NCBI GenBank assembly: GCA_033675545.1
Contig: JAWDGP010004560.1
Span: forward strand, 397,501-461,500
Direction: 5' to 3'
DNA length: 64,000 nt
Source: Elysia crispata
Lineage: Eukaryota > Mollusca > Gastropoda > Plakobranchidae
Shown: positions 1 to 10,660 of the stretch, piece by piece
Layout of the letters: the number at the start of each line of letters is the position of its first letter
How positions within the stretch are numbered: position 1 is the stretch's first letter
Translations under genes and position numbers: made by a program
The notes under the pieces: model-generated
Told to the model about the DNA's origin: nothing
The model's input: only the letters and a program-made list of their open reading frames with translations
The model's database searches: none

Positions 1-309
1 TAAATCAAGTATCCGGTAAGTCAAAGTAATCTTCTCCTATAAGATTGCCTTTGTCGCACATCTCATTTGGACTGCTATCAATTTGTTTAGAGCCGTCTCG
101 GTTTAACCGTCACAATTATGCGAAAAAGTTTAATGCTTTTTGTATTTTTTAGACTTCTAAGTAACAGTTGCAGTGATTTGTTTCCTACATTTTGAATGCG
201 GCAATAGAAATAAAAAAACATAATTATAAAACCAATCAAACCAATTCAAAACAACAATATCAAAGCATATGTGCTTCTCCGCTCTCTCTCTCTCTCTCAC
301 TCTCTCTCT

Positions 310-364
<55 letters not shown>

Positions 365-823
365 CCCCCTTTTTTTTGTTTTTTCTACTTAGCTTTACAA
401 GATAGTGATAGTAAATATTGATACTAAACAGGGCTGATAGAGCAAAGCAGTGAAAAAAGAGTAAAAATTCCTCCAAAACCGTTCATCATGCGTGATGGAA
501 GGCAAGGAAATTATGAATAAATTACATGTACCCCATTTCATCGATCTAAAATAATTGCAGTGCAAACTATTCTTTCATTAGTCACAACACAAACACTGCA
601 CTTTTGTGCGTTTAATGCCGTAGCGAGAAAAAAAAAAAACAAGAAACAAAACAAAACAATAAACAAAACAAAAAAACATCAACCCCTAAACAAACAAATA
701 TTCTATGCCTAATCAAAACGAAATGATTCGTGTAATAATTATCCTTCCCTCTTTTGCTCTGTGCAATCCAATCAGCCGTGATTAAGCTCTGAGAAAGACG
801 TAGTTTATTCCGTCCTCACGTAC
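1..823. other. presumed intron downstream of the SUN exon
   Basis: Read on the minus strand, this lies 3' of the exon at 824-908 and begins with a consensus donor. I looked for the next SUN-domain coding exon and found none, so it must lie beyond the window. The stretch holds a CT tract (282-380) and an A-rich tract (about 628-705). Confidence 0.5.
282..380. repeat. (CT)n microsatellite ending in C and T homopolymers
   Basis: Nearly pure CT dinucleotide with a few CA and CC interruptions, followed by runs of C and T. The serine-leucine open frame across it is a repeat artefact. Confidence 0.97.
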
Positions 824-908
824 CGGCAGATTCCAAAGCGTAGTCCGCCTTGCCGAGCCTGTCAGCGTTATACTTGGCCAGAGCCTCTCGGACAATCGTG
901 CTGGTGGA
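824..908 (-). CDS. internal exon of a SUN-domain protein (start of SUN domain)
   Basis: 85 bp exon, phase 0 at entry and one base over at exit. Seen in the sequence: acceptor ttttgtttcccag before it, donor G|GTACGTGAG after it, GC content well above the flanks, and one open frame of 28 residues including IVREALAKYNADRLG and ADYALES, then a split glycine codon. Family knowledge: SUN1/SUN2 proteins carry the near-identical pattern of an amphipathic helix, D-R-x-G, then ADYALES-G-G at the entrance of the SUN domain. That domain sits in the perinuclear space and binds KASH peptides to form the LINC bridge from nucleus to cytoskeleton. The KASH-binding remainder is outside the window. The frame and phase fit the exons at 3815-3852, 7304-7413 and 18943-19004. 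Orthology to SUN1, SUN2 or a short SUN protein is not settled. Confidence 0.8.
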
Positions 909-1288
909 CTGGGAAACAAAACATCAAGCAATCAAGGTTCGTCGGGGATCTTACAATTCTTACACAATTGCGATTGCGATATTCATAATTTTTGTTTTGT
1001 TTGGGAAATATTTCACACATAAATATGGTAATCCTTTGACGCTCTGACCTAACAATCGGAAGAATGAAAGGGGACACATACCCACAATAAATCTACACAC
1101 ATAGAAACAACAAACGAACAAACAAACAAACCCACAAAGAATATACTAAGGGGCGTTGTGTTGGAACTAACCTAGTATTAGATAATAAAATTAAAAAAAA
1201 AAAAGAGAATCATTGTTCAATAAAAACAGCAAGGACGTTCAGAACCAAAAATGACCAATTGAAATACTTAAGCAGTGCAGATATTCAT
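909..1288. other. intron sequence, nothing recognised
   Basis: AT-rich, with a small (CAAA)n stretch at about 1108-1133. No further exon with paired splice sites seen on the minus strand. Confidence 0.5.
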
Positions 1289-1349
1289 ATAAATAATAAT
1301 GATGATGATGATGATGATGATAATGATAGTGATGATGATGATGATGATG

Positions 1350-1446
<97 letters not shown>

Positions 1447-1580
1447 TAATATAATAACAATAATAATGATAATGATAGAAATGACGATGATGATGATAAT
1501 GATTATGTTAGTGGTGGTGGTGGTGATGATGAAGATGATGATCATGATCATTATCATGATGATATTGATAATAATGCTGA
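1289..1580. repeat. compound (GAT)n/(AAT)n microsatellite
   Basis: Two short GAT blocks (about 1300-1350) lead into about 30 AAT units (1351-1443), then a degenerate GAT/AAT tail to about 1580. Poly-Asp, poly-Asn and poly-Tyr frames over it are repeat translations. Confidence 0.95.
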
Positions 1581-2262
1581 GGATGTTGAATAGTTGTTTT
1601 TTTAGAAGATTTATTCCTTGCAGGATGCCTTATATAACGACTTTTCAAAATTCATCATTTTCTTAAAACCGACGACTCTCCCGTAAGAAAAAACAAAAAA
1701 CAAAAAACAAAAAAAAAACAATCTAGAAAACATAAGTGCTGAAAGGTCCTTTTCTGTTCATCATGACATTTTTTTTTTCTTATTTTCCTTATCAAGTTGA
1801 CAGATATTTTTTCTCTAATATCTATGAAAAAAAGACTACCTCAAGCGTATAATCTTTGATTCAAGTTTTCATTTGCAATTGTTTAGATTTTACGTTATCT
1901 CCCTTTTTTTAAAACAAGAAGTATCCACAAATCACGCGTATTCATGCTCATAGGAAACCAGCGTTTACTTCGTTATTTTGAAGAACCCTGATTAACCCGC
2001 AAGGCGCATGATCCCTCTAAGAGGCCACTGCCCAGGATATATTGCGAGGCTTAACTGTTTCACGACAGACGCAAAAAATCGTTGACTGGTGTAAGACCAC
2101 GTTAACCTTAGTTTTCATCCAATTTTATCAGTAAATTATAAGAAAAAAATAATTTATTTTCTTTTTTTTTACTGACACACCTTCTTTTTCATCTAAGCTA
2201 TGTCAAACTGGAATGATCGAAGGAAAACGCAGGAAGAAAAAAGAAAAAAAAAATCGTGAAGA
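1581..2262. other. intron sequence, nothing recognised
   Basis: Contains an A/C-rich stretch at 1685-1722 and a small GC-richer patch at 1985-2060. The patch is open for about 20 codons on the minus strand but has no acceptable donor, so I do not call it an exon. Confidence 0.4.
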
Positions 2263-2400
2263 GATGTTGGATGGACTAACAAAGTGGCTGAAAGTAGAAT
2301 GAGTGACATGCACCGGCAGCGACGAGGGATAGAGATTCGTGGAAGGTCATGATTGCCTATGCTAAAGAGCACGGCACCTGATTGATTTGATTGATTGTTG
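2263..2400 (+). mobile_element. possible degenerate LINE 3' end
   Basis: The plus-strand frame SRMSDMHRQRRGIEIRGRS, interrupted by a stop and followed by a Trp/Leu-rich piece, has the basic, tryptophan-spaced look of the carboxyl end of non-LTR retrotransposon polyproteins. It is followed by a TGATT-type repeated tail, as many LINE and SINE 3' ends have. No domain is long enough to be diagnostic. Confidence 0.25.
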
Positions 2401-3189
2401 TCGATTTAGCTTACTGTGTTTTATTTATTTATTTATTTATTTATTTTTATTTGGAAGGGAGACAAATTTCCCGTTACATTTACCGAATTTTTTTTTTTTG
2501 GTCAATATAATTTTAAATGACTTAAGCGACGAGAAATCTTCAACAGTTATTCCCTTCACCACAGTCGTTATAGATTTCCTACTTCAATGCACAACTCATG
2601 GAAGAAATAGGTTTGAAACTGAAGAATCAACTAAAAGTGCACGGATAAAAAAAGTGGGAAATGAAAAAAAACTTATTTGACATTTCTGGACCCTGCAGAA
2701 TACGCAGAAGGAATTAAAGTAAAAAAAAATTGTCGATTGTCGCGGAGTAATCATAACTTGCGCATCTTAACCAACGATCATTTTTCGCCTGGGAACTGAA
2801 ACCTTTGTCAATAGAAATAAAAACAAAAAAACACCTCGATGAATTGAAAAGAAAGCAGAAAAAAAAAAACCAAAACAACAAAAAAACAACAACAAAAAAC
2901 AACAACAACAACAACAAGAACAACAAAACAAAGCAAAATTGTACAAAAGTAATAGAGATAAACTTGATTACTTTCTGATAAACAGTTTTGACTCATTTGG
3001 ATCTAGTTTTCAAACATTTAGTCCATATAACCAATGTTCAGCAAAGCTTTTCAAAGCCTCATCTCCCATCCTAACGTTTCTCTTCGTCCCTCTCAGAGTA
3101 ATTTACAAGCCGCTTAAATTCTGTGAACTATAACGACTACGAATACAAATGCATCTACCAATACCACTACCACTACATCTACAGATACC
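2401..3189. other. intron sequence with small simple repeats
   Basis: (TTTA)n at 2419-2448 and a CAA-rich tract at 2861-2935. No exon seen. Confidence 0.6.
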
Positions 3190-3646
<457 letters not shown>

Positions 3647-3814
3647 AACAATTGTAATATGAAAGATAAGAATTAAAGTATGCAAGGAAAATAAGTGAAA
3701 ACATGGAGGGATTACAAACTAGCCTTATTACCCACCTTCCCTTGTTTCAAATAGCTTGTGAATTTTTGTATTAAAGAGGATTTGATATAAACTGAAGAAC
3801 TTTAAGAAGCTTAC

Positions 3815-3852
3815 CTTGAAGAAAGTATCAGGAAGGAGAAGATATGACAGTG
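3815..3852 (-). CDS. 38 bp exon, second half of the transmembrane helix (SUN gene model)
   Basis: Seen: acceptor ttctttttcttacag and donor TTCAAG|GTAAGCTT, both near-consensus, enclose 38 bp. Entered with one base carried over, it reads as the end of an alanine codon and then LSYLLLPDTFFK, leaving in phase 0. The carried-over base matches the exon at 7304-7413, which ends one base over (G plus CA gives Ala). The phase 0 exit matches the SUN exon at 824-908. Joined, it completes the 20-residue hydrophobic run LGVIVATTALIAALSYLLLP, a plausible inner nuclear membrane anchor. The two flanking introns would be about 3.45 kb and 2.9 kb. The phase 0 reading is also open, so the frame rests on the two neighbours. 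Confidence 0.6.
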
Positions 3853-4265
3853 CTGTAAGAAAAAGAAGATTAAAGACGAAATTTATAAGGGCAAAAAATG
3901 TTTCTGTGGTTTTTTTTTTTAATTAATTAGTGACGAAATCACTTGGGAGAGCTAATGAACTCGTCAAGTTCAGAAACTGTTTTTTTTTAATTATATCAGC
4001 TCTTAAGGGCTTTTAAGGTGTTTTGGTCACAAAACCAGACTCTGGCTTTCTAAGTGGTTAGTCACAATAAAAGCTACTAGCTTACTAAGTGGTTGAAGCA
4101 ATGAAAATAAGCTTATGATGTTGAATACTTATGATTGCGTCTCGTGGGCGGAATTTCAGATAAAAAAAACTTAAATAAAAATCTGCAATAATGAGAGGCC
4201 ATCGCGTATTGGTCAACCCTTCGTTACATAATTATGAGTAAAACATTGTTAGACATGCGTGTGAG
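3853..4265. other. intron sequence, nothing recognised
   Basis: AT-rich unique-looking sequence immediately left of the 82 bp minisatellite. Confidence 0.4.
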
Positions 4266-4668
4266 TTCACTCAACACTTTAAAACCCTATGTGTTACAAA
4301 TAAAGTGCTAATTGTATTTGTTATGTACTTCTAACACAGACAGACAATTCACTCAACACTATAAAACCCTATGTGTTACAAATAAACTGCTAATAGTATT
4401 TGTTATGTACTTCTAACACAGACAGACAATTCACTCAACACTATAAAACCCTATGTGTTACAAATATTTGCTTATTGCATTTGTTATGTACTTCTAACAC
4501 AGACAGACAATTCACTTTACTCTATTAAACCTTATGTGTTACAAATAAACTGCTAATTGTATTTGTTATGTACTTCTAACACAGACAGACAATTCACTCA
4601 ACACTATAAAACCCTATGTGTTACAAATACATGCTTATTGTATTTGTTATGTACTTCAAACACAGGAC
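4266..4668. repeat. 82 bp minisatellite, about 4.9 copies
   Basis: Units start with TTCACTCAACACTATAAAA and end with CTAACACAGACAGACAA. Starts are at 4266, 4348, 4430, 4511 and 4593, so the period is 82 (once 81). Copies differ mainly in the centre (AAACTGCTAATTG versus ATTTGCTTATTG). The last copy is truncated. Confidence 0.95.
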
Positions 4669-5055
4669 ATACGGCCGCTGGTTAGAACAAAGATTTGAGC
4701 CTAGTTTACCATGATGATATCACAAAGATATGACACTCTCTACATGCTCTGTCTGGCACTGACAAAACAAGACTCCTGTTTCTTTCTTTTTCTTTTCTTT
4801 TTTTTTTTTGTTTTTGGTTTGACATTGAAGACTACACATCTCCATCATAAGCGATCAATAAAACCTATTTGTGAGAACTTATACAAGCACGATCCTACAT
4901 AAACCGCTCATAATAGGTGGGCTGATTAGAACTGGTCGGCAGGCAGCTTGACAAATGCCTTAAAAGGAAGTAATGACAAAACGAGAAAGTAAATGTTCAA
5001 TATCTTATACTTAGATAAAAAAGAAGAAGAAAAAGTAGACTTTTTTACGAGCAAT
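4669..5055. other. intron sequence, nothing recognised
   Basis: A minus-strand segment near 4710-4760 has plausible splice signals and is open, but it leaves in the wrong phase for the next SUN exon and is not called. Confidence 0.4.
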
Positions 5056-5441
5056 GCCTCCCTTTCTTTCTCTCGATCCTTCCCTTCTTCAATTTTCAGA
5101 CAATGATTTGATATTAAACTTCGTATAATACCCGGAGAGAGTTAACGAATGTTAAACAGATATTCAGAACTCCACCAGAGCTTGTACCTCAACAATACTT
5201 TACTCTCTGTAACAGTCTAAAGCTTCTGTAATCTCAGCCGAATTTTTACAAATAACTTCCGCATTGCACTCTTCATATTATAATTGTATATAAAAGGAAA
5301 TGCTGAGGTACAAGCTCTGGCGGAGGTTCTGAATAACTGTTTTAACATTCGTTAACTCTCTCCGGGTATTATACGAAGTTTAATATCAAATCAATGTCTG
5401 ACAGTTGAGGAGAGGAAGGATTGAGAGAGAGAAAGGGAGGC
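5056..5441. mobile_element. 386 bp foldback (long inverted repeat) element, MITE-like
   Basis: The left arm (5056-5191) and right arm (5304-5441) are imperfect reverse complements over about 136 bp. The outer arms begin GCCTCCCTTTCT on one side and its complement on the other. The inner arms share TTTGATATTAAACTTCG and TACCCGGAGAGAGTTAACGA almost perfectly and end at TGAGGTACAAGCTCTGG. A 112 bp AT-rich loop separates them. No coding capacity, so a non-autonomous foldback or MITE, or a locally inverted duplication. No convincing target-site duplication is visible. Confidence 0.75.
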
Positions 5442-5744
5442 AGGAGAGGGGGGGGATAAAAATATATATTTATGGAGAGAGAATGGAAAACATAGATTAA
5501 GAGTTTGAAAGAGAAAAGAGAGAGATAAGAACTGAGAAGGAGATAGATTGAGAGAAAGAGAGAGATGGGAAATTGGAGAGTAAAAAAAAAAGATAGTAAG
5601 TTTGCGTGCTTCGGAATACACAACAAAAAGTAAATCTCGATTCCTACTATAGGTATTGAGTATTGAGTGAAAAAGAAGTCAATCAGTATTGCCCAACTTT
5701 TATCAATCGGAATTCATGTCAATTTATTTTTTTTTCATTCCATC
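5442..5744. repeat. purine-rich degenerate (GA)n tract
   Basis: Imperfect GAGA repeats with interruptions run from the right arm of the foldback to about 5592, then unique sequence. Confidence 0.7.
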
Positions 5745-6640
5745 CGCCCACTGATATCAGGACAAAGGGGAAAACGGAAACCACTAATCTCTCAAAATCC
5801 TGTGGGATTGCTGTTGTTTGTATTGGTCGATATTTTTTTGTTATCTTTATTGTGTTTGTGTAGGAGATTTTTTTTTGTCTCTTATGTCACAAGCTTGTTG
5901 CTTCACCCTTTTTTTTTAAACAATTAATGTCGTTCTGCGGCCTTCTTTTAAGTGCAGCTGATCTTGTTATCTTTTCGGTAAAAATAAAATAATTAAAGAG
6001 ATTGTGAAGGTTTTGTTTGTTTGTTTTTTTAAATCTCAATATTTCTTCAGCGAGATGAATTGGAATTTTTGTCGTTTATCCGGAGATTCTGAAAATTTCC
6101 TCCATTTTATTACTTGCAAGTTGAGACAACTAAGTGCAGTATGCATTTTAAAAGAAAGTTTTATGCCTTTAGATATGCATTTATTCATCATATTTCATGA
6201 AAAAAATTTTTTTTAAGTTCGATTTGCTCAGATATGTCATGACATAGGGGGAGATGGAAACCGCCAGTTTCGCAAAAACCAGCTGATTTTTTACTATATT
6301 TTTATTGGTTTTTACTTCGTTCATATTTTTGTTGTGGGTTTTTTTTTTTCGTTTTTGTGTTTGTATTTTATGTCACAAACATGTAATCCCTCACTTTTTT
6401 TCATTAAATTCATTCAGCGGTCTTCCTTTAAGTGCAGCTTATTTTTTTCTTATCCCGATGAAAAACAGGGTGCTTTGTCATTTTTAACTCTCAACATTAT
6501 TTTCTTCAACTAGGTGAAGTGAACTTCCTTTGTTTTTCCGGGAATAATTAAACTTGTTTATTTCTTACAGGCGGAAAACAACTAACTGCAACGTGCATTT
6601 TAAATGAAAGTTTTAATCATTTCGATATAATTTAAAAGAA
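5745..6640. repeat. diverged tandem duplication, about 450-480 bp units
   Basis: Copy A (5745-6195) and copy B (6225-6640) share in order: a GATAT/GGGGA/GGAAACC block, TATTTTT and TGTTTGT blocks, TTATGTCACAA, GCGG-CTTC-TTTAAGTGCAGCT (5950 and 6430), CTTCA with GTGAA/GATGAA, and CAACTAA then GTGCA and TGCATTTTAAA (6127 and 6579). The offset falls from 480 to 452 through indels. Neither copy has a convincing reading frame. Confidence 0.75.
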
Positions 6641-6779
6641 AAAAAAAAGCCCGTATGGCAGTGGCAGGGTCATTATTTAAAAGAAAATCTATGTATTATA
6701 TTATTGCTTTATTTATTGTTTGATATAGCCCGTAGAGTAATTTCAGGCCCATTGTATATAAAGCTTTTGCACACTTCTG

Positions 6780-6781
<2 letters not shown>

Positions 6782-6853
<72 letters not shown>

Positions 6854-7020
6854 GAGAGAGAGAACGAGAGAAAGAGAGAGAGACAGAGAGAGAGAGAGAA
6901 AGAGAGAGAGGGAGAGAGAGGGGGGAAGGAAGGAGGGAGGGAGACAGAGAGAGAAAAAGGGAGAGAGAGAGATAGACAGAGAGAGAGAGAGAGAGAGTGA
7001 GAGGGAGAAAGAGACAGAGA
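6782..7020. repeat. (GA)n microsatellite, degenerate at its right half
   Basis: About 70 bp of pure GA (6785-6850), then GAGA with CAGA, GGGA and GAAA variants to 7020. Ser-Leu and Arg-Glu frames are translation artefacts. Confidence 0.95.
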
Positions 7021-7303
7021 ACTGACAAGATGATGCCTTACGGGGGAAGCTCTAAATCTTCCGGCACCACTGCTCCTTACAGGTTTTTTCATGACAAATT
7101 AATCTTATGTGGGATCATACCATGAGAATTAAAAAAAAAAAGTTACAGATCTATATGTCGCCTCAAAATACTAGCATGCTCTTACTCCCGACCGCAGCTT
7201 ATCTCATGCAACAAGTTCGAGATTTTCTGAAATTGTCAGCGTTAGAATTTCGCCTCGAGCTTATGCGATTGAAAATATAAGAGTGTGTTTCTTAATATCT
7301 CAC

Positions 7304-7413
7304 CGGCTATAAGTGCGGTAGTCGCGACAATGACACCCAGCCCAGTCCAGTTTCGGGGATCTAAACACTTGAAATTGTCCGAAACAAGACATACTACCTT
7401 ATTGATTGACCGC
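7304..7413 (-). CDS. 110 bp exon encoding pre-membrane segment and start of transmembrane helix (SUN gene model)
   Basis: Seen: an excellent acceptor, tctattgtcttcacag, and donor GCCG|GTGAGATAT enclose 110 bp. With two bases carried in, it is open for 36 residues, including VVCLVSDNFKCLDPRNWTG and then the hydrophobic LGVIVATTALIA, and it exits one base over. It therefore continues in frame into the 38 bp exon at 3815-3852, and it accepts the AA left by the exon at 18943-19004 to make a lysine codon. In SUN-protein topology the part before the helix would face the nucleoplasm. Other frames contain stops, for example TAA early in phase 0. I do not recognise the cysteine-bearing segment. It could belong to a different membrane protein if the joins are wrong. 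Confidence 0.6.
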
Positions 7414-8137
7414 CTGTGAAGACAATAGAGACTCGTTAAAACAACATCATCAACACCGGTGTTACCTACATCCTATGACTGTGACTGCAAATTTATTACG
7501 ACAAAGTCGACGTCCTACACGTACACAAAATTAAATATGTTTGATAGCGTGTCCTTTAATACTTTTATTTATTTATTTATTTATTTATTTAATTCTCTAG
7601 TCAGGATATATATTAAGATTAAACATCAGATAATTTTAAACAGTTTTAAAACAGCAATTTCGCGCACAAACAACTAACGCAAACTCGTAAGTAGTCGGAT
7701 ATGCTGGAGCGAGAAATTTCTTTAAAAAAAAATGAAAAGTGGGGGTTCTCCTTCAAAACTACCAGTCCAGTTTGAATAAGCAGTTCACATTCTATGCACG
7801 GCCTTGCGATCCGACCCAAAGCCAGACAAGATCCGGTAAAAAATAATGATTCCTTTCGTTCCCAAATTTGAGTGTGTGTGTGTGTGTGTGTTTGTATGTG
7901 TGTGTCAGCAAGACGGCAGTCTTTTCACTTGGGACATTAAAAAAAATCTTTGAAATCGATATCAGTCGTGATTTAAAACATTTCAGAAGAATAGAGGCTT
8001 GGATTTGTTTCCATTCTCTGATACGCCGTGGATTTGTAAATCGGCTGTAGAGTTTTGCGCCAAATACGTTACATCTACTTAGAGTAAGAATGACTTACGT
8101 CGTTGAATATTTTCATTACACTTATGATAATTAGTTT
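7414..8137. other. intron sequence with small simple repeats
   Basis: (TTTA)n at 7563-7591 and (GT)n at 7872-7905. A GC-richer patch at 7760-7835 is open on the plus strand but has a weak acceptor and is not called. Confidence 0.5.
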
Positions 8138-9600
8138 TACAAGTTATTGAATGTTTACAAGAAGTAATAACGCAGTGTTGTTGAGATGTGAGTTTTTTTT
8201 ACAAGTTGTGGATTGTTTATAACCAGCGGTTGTACTGTGTTTATAAGATATTAAATTATTACAAGTTATTGATTGTTTACAACCAGCGTTTGTACTGTGT
8301 TTATAAGATATTATATTCTTACAAGTTATTGATTGTTTACAACCAGTTATGATACCGTGTTTATAAGATATGATGAATCTACAAGTCAACTATTGATTGT
8401 TTACAACCGGTAATAACGCGGTGTTGATGAGATTTGGTATTCTTACAGGTTGTTGATTGTTCACAAGCAGTGTTAATGCAGTGCTAGTGGTGATGAAATA
8501 TATTCTTAGAAGCTGTTGATTGTTCACAAGCAGTGTTAATGCAGTGCTAGTGGTGATGAAATATATTCTAAGAAGCTGTTGATTGTTTACAAGCAGTGTT
8601 AATGCAGTGCTAGTGGTGATGAAATATATTCTTAGAAGCTGTTGATTGTTTACAAGCAGTGTTAATGCAGTGCTAGTGGTGATGAAATATATTCTAAGAA
8701 GCTGTTGATTGTTCACAAGCAGTGTTAATGCAGTGCTAGTGGTGATGAAATATATTCTTAGAAGCTGTTGATTGTTCACAAGCAGTGTTAATGCAGTGCT
8801 AGTGGTGATGAAATATATTCTTAGAAGCTGTTGATTGTTTACAACCGGTCATAACGCGGTGTTAATGAGATTTGGTATTCTTACAGGTTGTTGATTGTTC
8901 ACAAGCAGTGTTAATGCAGTGCTAGTGGTGATGAAATATATTCTTAGAAGCTGTTGATTGTTCACAAGCAGTGTTAATGCAGTGCTATTGGTGATTAAAA
9001 TATATTCTTAGAAGCTGTTGATTGTTCACAAGCAGTGTTAATGCAGTGCTAGTGGTGATGAAATATATTCTTAGAAGCTGTTGATTGTTCACAAGCAGTG
9101 TTAATGCAGTGCTGGTGGTGATGAAATATATTCTTAGAAGCTGTTGATCGTTCACAAGCAGTGTTAATGCAGTGCTGGTGGTGATGAAATATATTCTTAG
9201 AAGCTGTTGATTGTTTACAAGCAGTGTTAATGCAGTGCTGGTGGTGATGAAATATATTCTTAGAAGCTGTTGATTGTTCACAAGCAGTGTTAATGCAGTG
9301 CTAGTGGTGATGAAATATATTCTTAGAAGCTGTTGATTGTTCACAAGCAGTGTTAATGCAGTGCTGGTGGTGATGAAATATATTCTTAGAAGCTGTTGAT
9401 TGTTCACAAGCAGTGTTAATGCAGTGCTGGTGGTGATGAAATATATTCTTAGAAACTGTTGATTGTTCACAACCGGTGTTAATGCAGTGCTAGTGGTGAT
9501 GAAATATATTCTTAGAAGCTGTTGATTTTTTACAACCAGTAATAACGCAATGTTGTTGAAATACGACATGAAGATTATTCGACCTACCGCACTGCAAGCT
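8138..9600. repeat. 63 bp (and 60 bp) minisatellite, about 23 copies
   Basis: The left part has 60 bp units (ACAAGTTATTGATTG start at 8201, 8261, 8321). From about 8460 the unit is 63 bp (TTGATTGTTCACAAGCAG ... ATATATTCTTAGAAGC; starts 8461, 8524 and so on). The two unit types are clearly related. A distinctive variant (ACCGGT-ATAACGCGGTGTT with TTTGGTATTCTTACAGG) occurs at about 8398-8455 and again at 8836-8893, showing that a block of seven units was itself duplicated. Because 63 is a multiple of three, the minus strand stays open for up to 194 codons. This is not taken as a gene. Confidence 0.97.
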
Positions 9601-10320
9601 GTTGGTTGATTAAATAATTGACGACCTGCAGTTCACTTTTAACGCATATCTGTTCTTAAAGACGTAGTTTTGATTGAGTTATACCCCGAATTGGTAATAA
9701 AACATTAACAATCATGGTTTAATTTCATTGATGCTTGTAACAATGAAGTGAGCAAAAAGGCATAGTCTTAAACCAACTAGATCTGTGTTGCCAGCGTATT
9801 GGAACAAACGTCAGAACGATTTTTCCTTTAACAGAACTGCAAATAATTGATATTTTAAATTTACTGCTACACTTTAATTTGAAAGTTCATGAAGTAAACA
9901 GATGCCTTATAGACCTATGTTGTGAAAACACGAATACTGAGTCCCGCTTTGTATTTCGGAACTTGTATTTCTTTCTTTAAGTTCTAAATTGTTTGCGTTT
10001 TCCATTTTATACAATCGCTTCGCTATTCAAACGGAAGATAATTATGGAATGACATCAAATCGATAATTAACGGCAGAAATTGATCGAAGCTCCTCAGGAT
10101 TCTAGAGCCGCTTTCACTATTCTAATCGTCCCTATTGTATTCCATCCCTGTCACACTCTTATCAACCACTTGATTAGAAGAGATGCTGAAACACTCTTCA
10201 GAGGAGAGACCTGGTCCTGCATCTGTCTATTGATAAAAAATTTACAGAAGCGCCGGAGACAGCTTTAAGTGTCACAGAGTTAGTGAAATAACTACAGAAA
10301 TGAATAGAAATGACCCAAAG
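9601..10320. other. no gene recognised
   Basis: A 62-codon plus-strand open frame at 10080-10268 lacks a donor and a recognisable domain. Otherwise nothing. Confidence 0.4.
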
Positions 10321-10345
10321 AAAACGTAGTGCTAGAGACAGAGAC

Positions 10346-10394
<49 letters not shown>

Positions 10395-10538
10395 CAGAGA
10401 GAGACAGAGAGAGACAGAGAGAGACAGAGAGAGACAGAGAGAGGCAGAAAGAGACAGAGACAGAGAGAGACACACAGACACAGAGAGAGAAAGGGAGAGA
10501 GAGAGAGAGAGAGCGAGAGAGCTAGAGATAGAGAAATG

Positions 10539-10572
<34 letters not shown>

Positions 10573-10660
10573 CACATAGAGAGAAAGGGAGAGAGAGAGA
10601 GAGCGAGAGAGATAGAGATAGAGAGAGATGGAGAAAAAGAGAGAGAGAGAGACGAGTGAG
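10321..10660. repeat. (GA)n/(GACA)n purine-rich microsatellite
   Basis: GAGA blocks alternate with GAGACA and GCGAGA variants over about 340 bp. All long frames through it are repeat translations. Confidence 0.95.

Noticed and set aside
4266..4668. CRISPR-like or LTR-like direct repeats
   Set aside because: Units abut without spacers and lack TG...CA ends or internal retroviral features.
4709..4757. 49 bp minus-strand exon candidate with a good acceptor
   Set aside because: Open only in a phase that exits two bases over, incompatible with the next exon.
7042..7075. 34 bp minus-strand exon candidate reading AVVPEDLELPP after the 7304-7413 exon
   Set aside because: It enters in the right phase but leaves two bases over, which breaks the frame into the exon at 3815-3852. 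Its acceptor is also poorer.
7190..7260. Minus-strand segment with tttcag acceptor and GGGA|GTAAGA donor
   Set aside because: The phase required by the preceding exon runs into TGA. It cannot fit the SUN gene model.
8390..9569. Minus-strand frames of 129 and 194 codons
   Set aside because: Repeat translations of the 63 bp minisatellite, with no start context, splice sites or non-repetitive coding flank. Kept only as a finding to test.
10080..10268. 62-codon plus-strand frame with LFRGETW-type motif, briefly considered as a RasGAP fragment
   Set aside because: Similarity is limited to a few residues, there is no donor, and no other part of the domain is nearby.
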